A DNA stretch of 64,000 nt from positions 186,001 to 250,000 of the forward strand of contig NZ_FZOY01000004.1 of the NCBI RefSeq assembly GCF_900188335.1, given 5' to 3'. This DNA is from Tropicimonas sediminicola (GTDB taxonomy: Bacteria > Pseudomonadota > Alphaproteobacteria > Rhodobacterales > Rhodobacteraceae). The notes under the pieces are model-generated. The model did not search any database. It saw only the letters and a list, made by a program, of their open reading frames with translations, and had not been told where the DNA came from. The position numbers were made by a program, and so were the translations under genes. Positions 19,533 through 29,064 of this stretch are shown here, piece by piece; the stretch's first letter is position 1; each line of letters begins with the position of its first letter.

Positions 19533-19546
19533 TCACCAGACTTGCC

Positions 19547-20422
19547 TCAGCGCGTCGGAACCGGCGTCTCGCCGCGATAATCGTAGAAGCCCCGGCCGGA
19601 CTTGCGCCCGAGCCATCCGGCGTCGACATACTTCACCAGCAGCGGGCACGGGCGGTACTTGGTATCCGCCAGGCCCTCGTGCAGCACGTGCATGATCGCG
19701 AGACAGGTATCGAGCCCGATGAAGTCGGCGAGCTCCAGCGGCCCCATCGGATGCCCGGCCCCGAGCTTCAGCGCGGTGTCGATCGACTGTACGTTGCCCA
19801 CGCCCTCATAGAGCGTGTAGATCGCCTCGTTGATCATCGGCAGCAGCACGCGGTTGACGATGAACGCCGGAAAATCCTCGGCGATCGCGGCGGTCTTGCC
19901 GAGGGAGGCCACCACCTTGAGCAGCGACTGGTAGGTGTCGTCATCGGTGGCGATACCGCGGATCAGCTCGACCAGCTTCATCATCGGCACCGGGTTCATG
20001 AAGTGCAGGCCCATGAACCGCTCGGGCCGGTCGGTGCGGCTGGCCAGTCGGGTGATCGAGATCGAGGAGGTGTTGGACGTCAGGATCGTGTTGGACTTCA
20101 GGTGCGGCTGGAGATCCTCGAAGATGGCGGTCTTGATGGTCTCGCGCTCCGAGGCCGCCTCGACGATCAGGTCCGAGCTTCCGAGATCGGTCAGCGTCAG
20201 CGTTGTCGAGATCCGCGCCAGGGCCGCGTCCCGCTCCTCGGCGGAGATCTTCTCCCGGGAGACCTGGCGATCCATGTTCTTGCGCATCACCGCCAGGCCG
20301 CGGTCCAGCGCCTCCTGGCTGATGTCGTTCAGCAGAACGTCGTAGCCGGCCAGCGCAAAGACATGCGCGATGCCGTTGCCCATCTGGCCTGCCCCGACGA
20401 TGCCTACGGTCTTGATGTCCAT
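19547..20422 (-). CDS. hbd: 3-hydroxybutyryl-CoA dehydrogenase
   Basis: NAD(P)-dependent 3-hydroxyacyl-CoA dehydrogenase, linking acetoacetyl-CoA and 3-hydroxybutyryl-CoA. The 291-residue protein starts at ATG 20422 with AAGGTGGG upstream. The Rossmann fingerprint GIVGAGQMGNGIAHVFA is at residues about 6-22. The catalytic His lies in GLHFMNPVPMMKLVE, and FIVNRVLLPMINEA and ADFIGLDT are conserved in the C-terminal domain. Nearby etfB/etfA and pduO suggest C4-CoA metabolism (ethylmalonyl-CoA pathway or PHB turnover). Confidence 0.93.
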   Translation of the reverse strand: MDIKTVGIVGAGQMGNGIAHVFALAGYDVLLNDISQEALDRGLAVMRKNMDRQVSREKISAEERDAALARISTTLTLTDLGSSDLIVEAASERETIKTAIFEDLQPHLKSNTILTSNTSSISITRLASRTDRPERFMGLHFMNPVPMMKLVELIRGIATDDDTYQSLLKVVASLGKTAAIAEDFPAFIVNRVLLPMINEAIYTLYEGVGNVQSIDTALKLGAGHPMGPLELADFIGLDTCLAIMHVLHEGLADTKYRPCPLLVKYVDAGWLGRKSGRGFYDYRGETPVPTR

Positions 20423-20604
20423 CGGTCCCACCTTCCGTGGTTGAATTTCGACTCTTGCGCGGAGCATATGCTGCACCTGCAAAATGATCCAGAAAGACCG
20501 CCCCGGGCGAGCCGCTCCAAATCGTCTCAACCTTTACCTTTAGGGAAATCGAAATCCAAAGTCCCGATTCTGCCTCTCGGGTGAGTAATCAAAGAGGTGT
20601 GGGG

Positions 20605-21450
20605 ATGGCTTTCGAACATCCGGGCGATGGTGCCCTTGACTATCTGCCGTGTCGATACGGCAAATCCAGGCTGCTGTTTCGCGGGCCGAAGAAGCCGCTT
20701 GAGGGGCGTTTTGCCGTGTTCTTCGGCGGAACCGAGACCTACGGCAAGTTCATCGAATACCCCTTTGCCGATCTCGTCGGCGATGCGCTCGGCTTCCCGA
20801 CGATCAACATGGGCTGCGTCAATGCCGGAATCGACGTCTACGCGCGAGACCAGCCCCTGACGCAGATCGCCAACCGGGCCGAGGTCGCGGTGATCCAGGT
20901 CATGGGGGCGCAGAACATGTCGAACCGTTTCTACTCGGTACATCCGCGGCGCAACGATCGGTTCATCGGCCCGTCGGCGTTGATGCAGACGATCTATCGC
21001 GAGGTCGATTTCACCGAATATGCCTTCACGCGGCACATGCTGCAGGCGCTCCAGGACCATTGCGAGCGGCGATTCGACCTTGTGGTCGAGGAACTGAAAG
21101 CCGCCTGGGTGGCGCGGATGCGCTCTTGGATGGAATCGCTCGAATGCCGCAAGGTGCTGCTCTGGCTCTCCGAGCGAACGCCGGAGGAAGAGGACCACGT
21201 GCTCGACCCGCTGTTCGTCGACCGCCGGATGCTGGAGCAGATCCGCCCGCTCGTGGACGACATCATCGAGGTGGTGCACATGCCGGCGGTGAACGAGTTC
21301 AACACCGAAGGCATGGTGTTCTCCGAACTCGAAGCGCAGGCCGCGCGGCAGACGCCCGGGGTCTCCGTCCACATCGAGGCCGCCGCCGCGCTCGTCCCGG
21401 TTCTTGAAGGCCTGATAGAGGCGCCTTGGCCCGAAGGGCGTGCGCCATGA
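20605..21450 (+). CDS. DUF6473 family protein
   Basis: A 281-residue protein of unknown function, apparently a Rhodobacterales family (DUF6473 from memory). Start: ATG 20605 with AAAGAGG seven bases upstream; an in-frame GTG at 20581 is possible. The core has FFGGTETYGKFIEYPFADLVG and MGCVNAGIDVY, which read like an SGNH or esterase-like fold with Gly/Asn blocks. A C-terminal NEFNTEGMVFSELE follows. There is no signal peptide. It is divergent from hbd and convergent with etfA. In-cell role unknown. Confidence 0.6.
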   Translation: MAFEHPGDGALDYLPCRYGKSRLLFRGPKKPLEGRFAVFFGGTETYGKFIEYPFADLVGDALGFPTINMGCVNAGIDVYARDQPLTQIANRAEVAVIQVMGAQNMSNRFYSVHPRRNDRFIGPSALMQTIYREVDFTEYAFTRHMLQALQDHCERRFDLVVEELKAAWVARMRSWMESLECRKVLLWLSERTPEEEDHVLDPLFVDRRMLEQIRPLVDDIIEVVHMPAVNEFNTEGMVFSELEAQAARQTPGVSVHIEAAAALVPVLEGLIEAPWPEGRAP

Positions 21451-21481
21451 AAAAGGGGCGCGCCCGCTCGGGCACGCCCCC
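21450..21481 (-). terminator. Terminator of the etfBA operon
   Basis: Arms 21455-21466 (GGGGCGCGCCCG) and 21469-21480 (CGGGCACGCCCC) pair over 12 positions with one mismatch. On the minus strand the hairpin is followed by five T. It lies 25 bp past the etfA stop and touches the stop of the convergent DUF6473 gene. Confidence 0.8.
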
Positions 21482-21505
21482 TTGTCGATTTCCGGCGCCC
21501 CCTGA

Positions 21506-22432
21506 TCAGAGCTTCTCGGTCAACTCCGGCACAGCCTGGAAGAGGTCTGCGACAAGGCCGTAATCGGCGACCTGGAAGATCGGCGCCTCTTCATCCTTGT
21601 TGATCGCAACGATCACCTTGCTGTCCTTCATCCCGGCGAGGTGCTGGATCGCACCGGAGATGCCGATGGCGATGTAGAGTTCGGGCGCGACGACCTTGCC
21701 GGTCTGGCCGACCTGCCAGTCGTTCGGCGCGTAGCCGGAGTCGACCGCGGCCCGCGAGGCGCCGACAGCGGCACCGAGCTTGTCGGCCAGCGCCTCGATC
21801 ATCTTGAAGTCCTCTTCGGAGCCGACACCGCGACCGCCGGAGACGACCACGCCGGCCGAGGTCAGCTCGGGCCGGTCGGAGGCCGCGACCTTGTCCTCGA
21901 CCCAGGCCGACAGCTCGGAGCCCGCACCTGCGCCGATGGTTTCCACCGGGGCCGGGCCACCCTCGCCCGCAGCGTCGAAGGTCGACGTCCGGATCGAGAT
22001 GACTTTCTTCGGGTCGCGCGACTTGACCGTCTGGATGGCATTGCCGGCGTAGATCGGCCGCTCGAAGGTCTCGGCATCGACCACGGCGGTGATGTCGGAG
22101 ATCACCATGACGTCCAGCAGCGCGGCGACGCGCGGCAGGATGTTCTTGGCGTCGGTGGTGGCCGGCGCGACGATGTGGTCGTAGTCACCGGCGAGCGATA
22201 CGATCAGGTCCGCGGTGGCCTCGGCCAGCCGGTGCCCCAGCTCGGGACCCTCGGCGACCAGCACCCTGGCGACACCGTCGATCTTGGCCGCGGCCTCGCC
22301 CGCAGCCGCCGCGGAAGCACCGGCGCAAAGCGCGGTCACGTCGCCCAGCTGCGCCGCAGCCGTCACGGCCTTGGCGGTGGCGTCCAGCGCCAGCTCGCCA
22401 TTCGTCACTTCGGCAAGAAGAAGAACAGCCAT
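21506..22432 (-). CDS. etfA: Electron transfer flavoprotein alpha subunit
   Basis: FAD-carrying subunit of ETF, which takes electrons from acyl-CoA dehydrogenases such as Mcd and passes them to ETF:ubiquinone oxidoreductase. The 308-residue protein has the C-terminal FAD domain with [14 protein letters not shown] (about 197-210), [37 protein letters not shown] and [12 protein letters not shown]. The start codon overlaps the etfB stop by one base (TGATG), indicating coupling. Confidence 0.97.
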   Translation of the reverse strand: MAVLLLAEVTNGELALDATAKAVTAAAQLGDVTALCAGASAAAAGEAAAKIDGVARVLVAEGPELGHRLAEATADLIVSLAGDYDHIVAPATTDAKNILPRVAALLDVMVISDITAVVDAETFERPIYAGNAIQTVKSRDPKKVISIRTSTFDAAGEGGPAPVETIGAGAGSELSAWVEDKVAASDRPELTSAGVVVSGGRGVGSEEDFKMIEALADKLGAAVGASRAAVDSGYAPNDWQVGQTGKVVAPELYIAIGISGAIQHLAGMKDSKVIVAINKDEEAPIFQVADYGLVADLFQAVPELTEKL

Positions 22433-23193
22433 CAGAGCACCCCCGCTTCGTCCTTGAGTTTCGCCACCAGCTCGTCCACCGAGCCCACGATCACGCCGGC
22501 CTTGCGGGCCTCGGGCTCGCTGGTCTTGAGCACTTCGAGTCGCGGCGCGACATCGACGCCGTAATCGGCAGGCGTCTTGGTATCGAGCGGCTTCTTCTTG
22601 GCCTTCATGATGTTCGGCAGCGAGGCATAGCGCGGCTCGTTGAGGCGCAGGTCCACGGTCAGAACGGCCGGCAGCTTGACCTTGATGGTCTGAAGCCCGC
22701 CGTCGACCTCGCGGGTCACCACGGCAGCCTCGCCGTCCACGTCGACCTCGGAGGCGAACGTGCCCTGGGCCCAGCCGAGCAACGCGGCCAGCATCTGGCC
22801 GGTGGCGTTCATGTCGTTGTCGATCGCCTGCTTGCCGCAGAGCACCAGCCCGGGCTGCTCCTCGTCGACGATCCCCTTGAGGATCTTGGCGACGGCCAGC
22901 GGCTCGATATCGGTGCTCACGTCATCGGCGGCCTCGACGAGGATCGCACGGTCGGCGCCCATCGCCAGCGCTGTGCGCAGGGTTTCCTGGGCCTGCTTGA
23001 CGCCGATCGAGACGGCGACGATCTCGTCGGCCTTGCCGGCTTCCTTCAGTCGGATCGCCTCTTCGACGGCAATCTCGTCGAAGGGGTTCATCGACATCTT
23101 CACGTTGGCAAGATCGACGCCGCTTCCGTCCGCCTTGACGCGGACCTTCACATTGTAGTCGATCACGCGCTTGACGGGTACGAGGACCTTCAT
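22432..23193 (-). CDS. etfB: Electron transfer flavoprotein beta subunit
   Basis: AMP-binding subunit of ETF, 253 residues, beginning [17 protein letters not shown]. The dehydrogenase-recognition segment [16 protein letters not shown], about residues 191-206, is intact, as is [17 protein letters not shown]. Start ATG 23193 has AAGGAGA upstream. It is the first gene of the two-gene etfBA operon. About 240 bp without a gene separate it from pduO. Confidence 0.97.
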   Translation of the reverse strand: MKVLVPVKRVIDYNVKVRVKADGSGVDLANVKMSMNPFDEIAVEEAIRLKEAGKADEIVAVSIGVKQAQETLRTALAMGADRAILVEAADDVSTDIEPLAVAKILKGIVDEEQPGLVLCGKQAIDNDMNATGQMLAALLGWAQGTFASEVDVDGEAAVVTREVDGGLQTIKVKLPAVLTVDLRLNEPRYASLPNIMKAKKKPLDTKTPADYGVDVAPRLEVLKTSEPEARKAGVIVGSVDELVAKLKDEAGVL

Positions 23194-23432
23194 TCACGTG
23201 TCTCCTTCTGGGCCGGTCGGGGCGACCGGCAAGTTGCATTTCGTTACCATCGGAACACTTCCTAACGGAGCCCCTGTCGCTCGGACAGCCAAAAAGCGAC
23301 CCCCGACACGCACGAGACGCCGCGTTTATTGTCGCGGCAGGTAATTTTGTTTCGCGAGCATCTCGCAGGCCGATTGAGCCCCGAGCCAGCGCCGGAGGAG
23401 CGATTCAGCCAGACCGTTCGGGTCGAAAAAGG

Positions 23433-24005
23433 TCAGCGGTTGGCGCCGGGCACCCAGAGCACGTCGGCGGTGCCGTTCTCGTTGGCGATGCGGGAAGCCA
23501 CGAAGAACCAGTCCGACAGGCGGTTGAGGTATTTCACCGCGTGCTCGTTGACCGATTCCACTTCCGCCAGAGCCACCGCGAGCCGTTCGGCCCGGCGGGA
23601 GACTGTCCGGCAGAGGTGCAGATGCGCGGCCAGCGCCGAGCCGCCCGGCAGGATGAAGCTGCGCAGCGGCGACAGGTCCGCGTTCATCGCGTCGATCTCG
23701 GCCTCGAGCCGCTCCACCTGGGTCGCGACCATGCGCAGCGGCGGGTACTCGGCCTCGGCATCCTTCTCCATCTCGGGGCGGCAGAGATCGGCGCCAAGAT
23801 CGAACAGGTCGTTCTGGATCGCCGCGAGCCGGGCGTCGAGCTCGCCATCGGCATGGAGCCGGGCCAGGCCGAGGGTCGCGTTGCATTCGTCGACGGTGCC
23901 GTAGGCCTCGACCCGCAGCGCATGTTTCGGCACCCGCGTGCCGTTGCCGAGCGCCGTGGTGCCCTTGTCGCCGGTGCGCGTGTAGATCCTGTTCAGAACG
24001 ACCAT
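23433..24005 (-). CDS. Cob(I)alamin adenosyltransferase, PduO type
   Basis: Makes adenosylcobalamin from cob(I)alamin and ATP, needed by methylmalonyl- and ethylmalonyl-CoA mutases. The 190-residue protein begins MVVLNRIYTRTGDKGTTALGNG, the PduO ATP-binding N-terminus, and carries VDECNATLGLAR, FILPGGSALAAHLHLCRTVSRRAER and YLNRLSDWFF. Start ATG 24005 has GAGGGGG upstream. It follows the HIG1-like gene by one base (TGA-C-ATG), so the two are co-translated. Confidence 0.94.
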   Translation of the reverse strand: MVVLNRIYTRTGDKGTTALGNGTRVPKHALRVEAYGTVDECNATLGLARLHADGELDARLAAIQNDLFDLGADLCRPEMEKDAEAEYPPLRMVATQVERLEAEIDAMNADLSPLRSFILPGGSALAAHLHLCRTVSRRAERLAVALAEVESVNEHAVKYLNRLSDWFFVASRIANENGTADVLWVPGANR

Positions 24006-24006
24006 G

Positions 24007-24210
24007 TCAGCCCCCTCGACGGAAATAGACGAACGCCAGCACCAGGATGATCGCCACGAACTGGGCATAGATCCGGTAGCGCATGATCCGGTTGGCATGC
24101 TTGCGGTTAAATTCGCCGCCCTTGGCGAAACCGCCGATGCCGGTCAGCAGGATCGCCAGCACCAACAGCACGGCGATGGCGACAACGATGAATAGTGGAT
24201 CGTTCAGCAT
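24007..24210 (-). CDS. Small twin-transmembrane protein, HIG1-like
   Basis: A 67-residue inner-membrane protein with two hydrophobic helices (about 6-26 and 46-62). They are joined by a basic loop GGEFNRKHANRIMRYRIYAQ that resembles the HIG1 domain of respiratory supercomplex factors. It is upstream of, and coupled to, pduO. A role in respiratory complexes is known for HIG1 proteins in general; here it is inference. Confidence 0.7.
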   Translation of the reverse strand: MLNDPLFIVVAIAVLLVLAILLTGIGGFAKGGEFNRKHANRIMRYRIYAQFVAIILVLAFVYFRRGG

Positions 24211-24270
24211 CGGTTTCCCCCCGGGTCTGGTCAGGACATAGCCCGCGCGTTCCGGATTGCGAAGCCCAAT

Positions 24271-25101
24271 TCACCCCTTGCGGATGATCGCGTCCAGCGC
24301 CGGGGTCGGCAGCAGGCGCCGCAGCGCCCCCATGATGTAGGTGGGCGTGGTCACGTAGTAACGCGGGCGCGGGCGCGGGTTTTCGATCGCGTGCAGCAGC
24401 TTTGCGGCCACCGCTTCGGGCGGCAGTTCGAAACGGTCCTTGCCGCGATCCTGGTAGAGACGCTGCAGCAGGCTGGTCTCGTATTGCTCGGCGCGCGGCG
24501 AGTTGCGCCAGTCGATCCAGCGCTCGAACTGCGGGATCGCGTTCACGCGGAACTTCGACGTGATCGGCCCGGGCTCGATCAGGACCACCCGGATACCGGT
24601 GTCCTCCATCTCCAGCCGCAGCACGTCAGTCAGACCTTCGAGCGCGTATTTCGTCGCCACATAGGCCCCGCGCCACTTCAGCGGCACCAGCCCGAGGACG
24701 GAGGAGCACTGGACGATCCGGCCGTGCCCCTGCGCGCGCATGACCGGGATCACCTGCCGCGTCAGCTCGTGCCAGCCGAAGAAGTTGGTCTCGAAGATCG
24801 CACGCAGCCCGTCGGTGGGCAGATCCTCGAGCGCGCCGGGCACAGCGAAGGCGCCGTTGTTGAAGAGCGCGTCGAGCGTCCCGCCGGTGCGGGCGGTCGC
24901 CTCTGCCACCGCGGCGCTTATGCTGTCGACATCCGTATAGTCGAGCCGAAAGCTCTCGAGCCCGTCGGCCTCGAGCCGGGCGCAATCCTCCTGGCTCCGG
25001 CAGGTGGCGAACACGCGCCAGCCTCGCGCTTTCAGATCATGCGCACATGCGAGGCCGATCCCCGAGGAGCATCCGGTTATGAGAATGGATTTCTGCGCCA
25101 T
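24271..25101 (-). CDS. Short-chain dehydrogenase/reductase (SDR)
   Basis: NAD(P)-dependent oxidoreductase, 276 residues, classical SDR. It has ITGCSSGIGLACAHDL for the cofactor (about 7-22), LFNNGAF (the NNAG-like motif), the catalytic Ser of VQCSSVLG, YVATK with Tyr and Lys near 148-152, and EPGPITSKF. The C-terminus carries a hydrophobic stretch near RYYVTTPTYIMGALRRLLP that suggests membrane association, as in sterol or retinol-type SDRs. Substrate unknown. It stands alone on the strand. Confidence 0.87.
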   Translation of the reverse strand: MAQKSILITGCSSGIGLACAHDLKARGWRVFATCRSQEDCARLEADGLESFRLDYTDVDSISAAVAEATARTGGTLDALFNNGAFAVPGALEDLPTDGLRAIFETNFFGWHELTRQVIPVMRAQGHGRIVQCSSVLGLVPLKWRGAYVATKYALEGLTDVLRLEMEDTGIRVVLIEPGPITSKFRVNAIPQFERWIDWRNSPRAEQYETSLLQRLYQDRGKDRFELPPEAVAAKLLHAIENPRPRPRYYVTTPTYIMGALRRLLPTPALDAIIRKG

Positions 25102-25161
25102 GCCTGCCCTTCCTGCCCGTTTCCGCGCGTCATGGCGCGTCCGGGACAGGGGTGCAAGTGG

Positions 25162-25737
25162 TCAGCCGTCCACGGCCTCTGCGCGGACGAGGAAGCGGCG
25201 GGACATGAACCCCGTCTCGCCGTCCGAAAGCCGGATATGGGCCCAGTCCGGTCCTTCGTAGGCGACGAGTTCGACCTTCTCGCCCCGCCCGGCAGAGCCG
25301 ACCACCGGGTGCCGCGTCGACGGGCCGGCGCGCAGGTTGACCCGGTTGCCCAGCACCTGCAGCAGATCCGCGTCGGGCGTCGCGGCGGGGGTGGCCCCTG
25401 CGGAGGCCGCGGGGGCCTGCGCAGCCCGGGCGGGCAGGCGGTCAGCCGGTTCGGCAGGCGCCCCGGCGGAAGCGAGCAGGACCATTTCCTCTGGCAGGTC
25501 TGCGGAGGCGATCTCGATGGGCGCGTCGGCTTCGGCGTTGTCTGCCGCAAGCTCTGCCGGATCGAACGCCGCGCGCGACACCGGCGCCGCCCAGGCGGAT
25601 CGCGAGTCGGCGCGTTCCACGAACTGGGCGAGGAGTGGCGTTTCCGACAGGCTCGGCCCCGGGGCAGTGTCGTCATCCGCGACCAGCATGGCGAAACCGA
25701 GAACCGTCAGCGTGGTGGCAACATAGCGTCCAAGCAT
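25162..25737 (-). CDS. SH3-domain protein with N-terminal membrane anchor (paralogue 1)
   Basis: A 191-residue protein: a short hydrophobic N-terminus (MLGRYVATTLTVLGFAMLVA) that may be a signal anchor, then an Ala/Glu/Pro-rich linker of about 100 residues, and a bacterial SH3 type 3 domain at about 120-185 (GNRVNLRAGPSTRHPVVG, GFMSRRFL). Start ATG 25737 has AAGGAGTTGACG upstream. It is a tandem paralogue of the next gene; the ends are alike and the linker is not. Likely periplasmic, perhaps binding peptidoglycan. Function unknown. Confidence 0.75.
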   Translation of the reverse strand: MLGRYVATTLTVLGFAMLVADDDTAPGPSLSETPLLAQFVERADSRSAWAAPVSRAAFDPAELAADNAEADAPIEIASADLPEEMVLLASAGAPAEPADRLPARAAQAPAASAGATPAATPDADLLQVLGNRVNLRAGPSTRHPVVGSAGRGEKVELVAYEGPDWAHIRLSDGETGFMSRRFLVRAEAVDG

Positions 25738-25858
25738 CGTCAACTCCTTCGAAAAATCCTGCAAGATCAATGCGCCTGCATGAAAAAAGTTCCATAGCCC
25801 GCGGATTGCTCATCCGCGGCTGGCTCCGTGGGCGTGCCTTTCGGCTCGTCCTTCGGCG

Positions 25859-26497
25859 TTACTGTTCCTGCAGGAAACTGCGCGACATGTAGCCTTCCGG
25901 CCCGTCGGGCAGACGGATCTGCGCCCAGCCGTCGCCAGCGAAGGCAACAAGCTCGACAGCATCCCCGGCGACGACCGATCCGACGATGTCGAAAGCCGTG
26001 GACGGCCCGGAGCGGACGTTGACGCGGTTGCCGGTCACCAGAAAGCGCGAGGAACCGGTGGATTCTGCTTCGGCATCGCGGACATTTTCGGTCGGTACGG
26101 CAAGGAAGCCCGGATCGCCAAGCCCGGCCATCAGGCCGACGGGCTCCCCGTCGGGTTCATCCGTGTCGGCAAGAGACGCAGGCTCGACGCTTGCCGGCTC
26201 TGCGCCGGAAGCATCTTCGGACTGGTCCAGGCTCAGCGCTTCGAGAATCGCGGCGTGGACGGCATCGGCATCCTCGGACGAAGCGGCGGCCGGCGCGGCT
26301 TCGGCAGTCGCGACTGCGACGGGCGCGGCCTCGGACGCCTTGGCAAGGTCGACGCGTTTCGGCGCGTTCAGCGCCGTGGGCGAGGTCTCGCTGCGGGTGA
26401 CCTGCACGTCCTCGACATCGGCTTCAGGCGCCGGCGGCGCCATGAGCATCGCAACGCCCAGTATCAGCAGCGTCCCGGCCACGTAGCGTCCGAGCAT
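25859..26497 (-). CDS. SH3-domain protein with N-terminal membrane anchor (paralogue 2)
   Basis: A 212-residue relative of the neighbouring gene at 25162-25737. It shares the N-terminus MLGRYVAGTLLILGVAMLM and a C-terminal SH3 domain with GNRVNVRSGPSTAFDIVG and GYMSRSFL. The linker (about residues 22-150) is acidic, rich in Ala, Glu, Asp and Ser, and unlike that of its partner. This pattern indicates an old tandem duplication with conserved ends. It is divergent from parC. Envelope location inferred. Confidence 0.75.
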   Translation of the reverse strand: MLGRYVAGTLLILGVAMLMAPPAPEADVEDVQVTRSETSPTALNAPKRVDLAKASEAAPVAVATAEAAPAAASSEDADAVHAAILEALSLDQSEDASGAEPASVEPASLADTDEPDGEPVGLMAGLGDPGFLAVPTENVRDAEAESTGSSRFLVTGNRVNVRSGPSTAFDIVGSVVAGDAVELVAFAGDGWAQIRLPDGPEGYMSRSFLQEQ

Positions 26498-26646
26498 CGT
26501 CCATCCCCCTTCTCAAACCATCTCACGGGTTACCAACAGAATCACATAGCGTTTTCCGAACATATCACGAAGCGGCCCTCATGGCCCATTAGGTAGAATT
26601 GCGGAACCGCTTGTTCGCCGCCACGCGCTTGGCTACACAGCAGGCC

Positions 26647-28995
26647 ATGAGCGACGACGCGGACCGCCCCGAAAGCCAACCCCTTGAGACGTCCGAACCG
26701 CTGCGCCGGGCCATCGGCGAGCGCTACCTGACCTATGCGCTCTCGACGATCATGCACCGCGCGCTGCCGGACGCCCGTGACGGGCTGAAGCCGGTCCACC
26801 GGCGGATTCTCTATGCCATGCGGGAGCTTCGGCTCACCGCGACCGGGGCTTTTCGGAAGTCGGCCAAGATCTCCGGCGACGTGATGGGCAACTATCACCC
26901 GCACGGCGACGCCGCGATCTACGACGCGATGGCCCGCCTGGCGCAGGACTTCGTGATCCGCTACCCGCTGGTCGACGGCCAGGGCAACTTCGGCAACATC
27001 GACGGCGATAACCCGGCGGCCTCGCGCTACACCGAGGCCAGGCTGACCGCCGCCGCCGAGGCGCTGATGGAGGGGCTGGCGGAGAATGCCGTCGACTTCC
27101 GCGAGAACTACGATGGCACGCTGACCGAGCCCGAGGTTCTGCCGGCAGCCTTCCCGAACCTCCTGGCCAACGGCGCCAGCGGCATCGCGGTTGGCATGGC
27201 GACCAATATCCCGCCGCACAACCTGGACGAGCTGGTCGGCGCCTGCCTGCACCTGATCAAGACGCCGGACGCCCGCGACGAGACGCTGCTCAACTATATC
27301 CCCGGCCCAGATTTCCCGACCGGCGGCGTGATCGTGGAACCGCGCGAGAACATTGCCGAGGCCTACCGTACCGGCCGCGGCGCCTTCCGCCTGCGCTCCC
27401 GCTGGGAGATCGAGGAGACCGGGCGCGGCCAGTGGCAGATCGTGGTCACCGAGATCCCCTACCAGGTTCAGAAATCGAAGCTGATCGAGAAGATTGCCGA
27501 GCTGATCCAGACCAAGAAGGTGCCGATCCTGGCCGACGTGCGCGACGAGAGCGCCGAGGACATCCGCATCGTGCTGGAGCCGCGCTCGCGCAACGTCGAT
27601 GCCGACGTGCTGATGAACATGCTGTTCCGCACCTCCGAGCTGGAGACGCGGTTCTCGATGAACATGAACGTCCTGATCGACGGCCGCACGCCCAAGGTCT
27701 GCTCGCTCAAGGAGGTGCTGCGCGCCTTCCTCGACCACCGGCAGAACGTGCTGGTGCGCCGCTCGCAACACCGGCTGGAAAAGATCGACCACCGCCTCGA
27801 GGTGCTCGAGGGCTTCATCATCGCCTTCCTGAACCTCGACCGGGTGATCGAGATCATCCGCTACGACGAGGCGCCGAAGGACGCGCTGATGCGCGAGACC
27901 TGGGGACGGGAATTCCCGCGGGCGCTCAGCGAAGCCGATTACGTGCCGCCGGCGCCGCTGGCGGAGGGCGAGGAGGGCTCGCTGTCCGAGGTCCAGGCCG
28001 AGGCGATCCTCAACATGCGCCTGCGCAGCCTGCGCCGGCTCGAGGAGATGGAACTGCTCGCCGAGCAATCGGCCCTGATGGAGGAGCGTGCAGGGCTTCA
28101 GGACCTGCTCGACGACGAAGGCCTGCAATGGGCCCGGATCGCCGAGGAGCTGAAGGAAATCCGCGCCAAGTTCGGCAAGAAGGCCCCGGGCGGCGAACGC
28201 CGCTCCGGCTTTGCCGAGGCCGTCGAGGTGGCCGAGGTGCCGCTCGAGGCGATGATCGACCGCGAGCCGATCACCGTGGTCTGCTCCAAGATGGGCTGGA
28301 TCCGGGCGATGAAGGGGCACATCGCGCTCGACAGCGAGCTCAAGTTCAAGGACGGCGACGAGGGCCGCTTCCTGTTCCACGCCGAGACCACCGACCGCCT
28401 GCTGATCTTCGGGTCGAACGGGCGTTTCTACACGCTCTCGGCCTCGCAACTGCCTGGCGGGCGCGGGATGGGCGAGCCGGTGCGGCTGATGGTCGACCTG
28501 CCGAACGAGACCGAGATCGTGGACCTGATGATCCACCGCGCCGGACAGCGGCTGCTGGTGGCGTCCTCGGCGGGCGACGGGTTCGTCGTTCCGTCCGACG
28601 AGGTGCTGGCGCAGACCCGCGCCGGCAAGCAGGTGCTGAACGTGAAGGACGACGTCACGGCGGTGATCTGCAAGCCGGTCGAGGGCGACCACGTGGCGGT
28701 GATCTCCAAGAACCGCAAGTTCCTTGTCTTCCCGGTCGCCGAGCTGCCGGAGATGACCCGGGGCAAGGGCGTGCGGATTCAGAAATACAACCAGACCCGC
28801 GGCCGGCAGGGCACGCTGGAGCTGGATGGCGGATTGTCGGACCTCACGACCTTCCGCGGCGAGGACGGGCTGAAGTGGACCATGCCCAACGGGCAGGTGC
28901 GCCACGAGAAAGACCTATCGCCCTATGTCGGCAAGCGCGCCTCGGTCGGACGGCAGCCGCCCTACGGCTTCCCGCGCGACAACAGGTTCACCTGA
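26647..28995 (+). CDS. parC: DNA topoisomerase IV subunit A
   Basis: Cuts and rejoins DNA to unlink daughter chromosomes, with ParE as ATPase partner (not in the window). The 782-residue protein begins [11 protein letters not shown]; an in-frame TTG at 26599 would add 16 atypical residues. Motifs: [29 protein letters not shown] (about 29-57, too long to be chance), the HPHGD loop, and the catalytic Tyr in [10 protein letters not shown] near 128. The beta-pinwheel C-terminal domain is present. Length and motifs distinguish it from GyrA, which carries extra C-terminal blades. Confidence 0.93.
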   Translation: MSDDADRPESQPLETSEPLRRAIGERYLTYALSTIMHRALPDARDGLKPVHRRILYAMRELRLTATGAFRKSAKISGDVMGNYHPHGDAAIYDAMARLAQDFVIRYPLVDGQGNFGNIDGDNPAASRYTEARLTAAAEALMEGLAENAVDFRENYDGTLTEPEVLPAAFPNLLANGASGIAVGMATNIPPHNLDELVGACLHLIKTPDARDETLLNYIPGPDFPTGGVIVEPRENIAEAYRTGRGAFRLRSRWEIEETGRGQWQIVVTEIPYQVQKSKLIEKIAELIQTKKVPILADVRDESAEDIRIVLEPRSRNVDADVLMNMLFRTSELETRFSMNMNVLIDGRTPKVCSLKEVLRAFLDHRQNVLVRRSQHRLEKIDHRLEVLEGFIIAFLNLDRVIEIIRYDEAPKDALMRETWGREFPRALSEADYVPPAPLAEGEEGSLSEVQAEAILNMRLRSLRRLEEMELLAEQSALMEERAGLQDLLDDEGLQWARIAEELKEIRAKFGKKAPGGERRSGFAEAVEVAEVPLEAMIDREPITVVCSKMGWIRAMKGHIALDSELKFKDGDEGRFLFHAETTDRLLIFGSNGRFYTLSASQLPGGRGMGEPVRLMVDLPNETEIVDLMIHRAGQRLLVASSAGDGFVVPSDEVLAQTRAGKQVLNVKDDVTAVICKPVEGDHVAVISKNRKFLVFPVAELPEMTRGKGVRIQKYNQTRGRQGTLELDGGLSDLTTFRGEDGLKWTMPNGQVRHEKDLSPYVGKRASVGRQPPYGFPRDNRFT

Positions 28996-29016
28996 TCGTA
29001 CGCCGAGAGAGTGGAA

Positions 29017-29060
29017 CGGGGCGCCGCCCCGATCCCACACGATACCTCCGGACAAATACT
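29017..29060. repeat. Intergenic hairpin repeat, copy 2
   Basis: CGGGGC and GCCCCG (29017-29022 and 29026-29031) form a 6-bp stem with loop GCC. They are followed by CCTCCGGACAAATACTGGAC. The element begins 21 bp after the parC stop and ends just before the convergent DUF2062 stop. It resembles the elements at 7124, 36359 and 51225 and is a probable terminator. Confidence 0.5.
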
Positions 29061-29064
29061 GGAC

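Noticed and set aside
26542-28905. Minus-strand open frame opposite parC
   Set aside because: Antisense shadow of parC; composition is that of complement reading and no domain is recognised.
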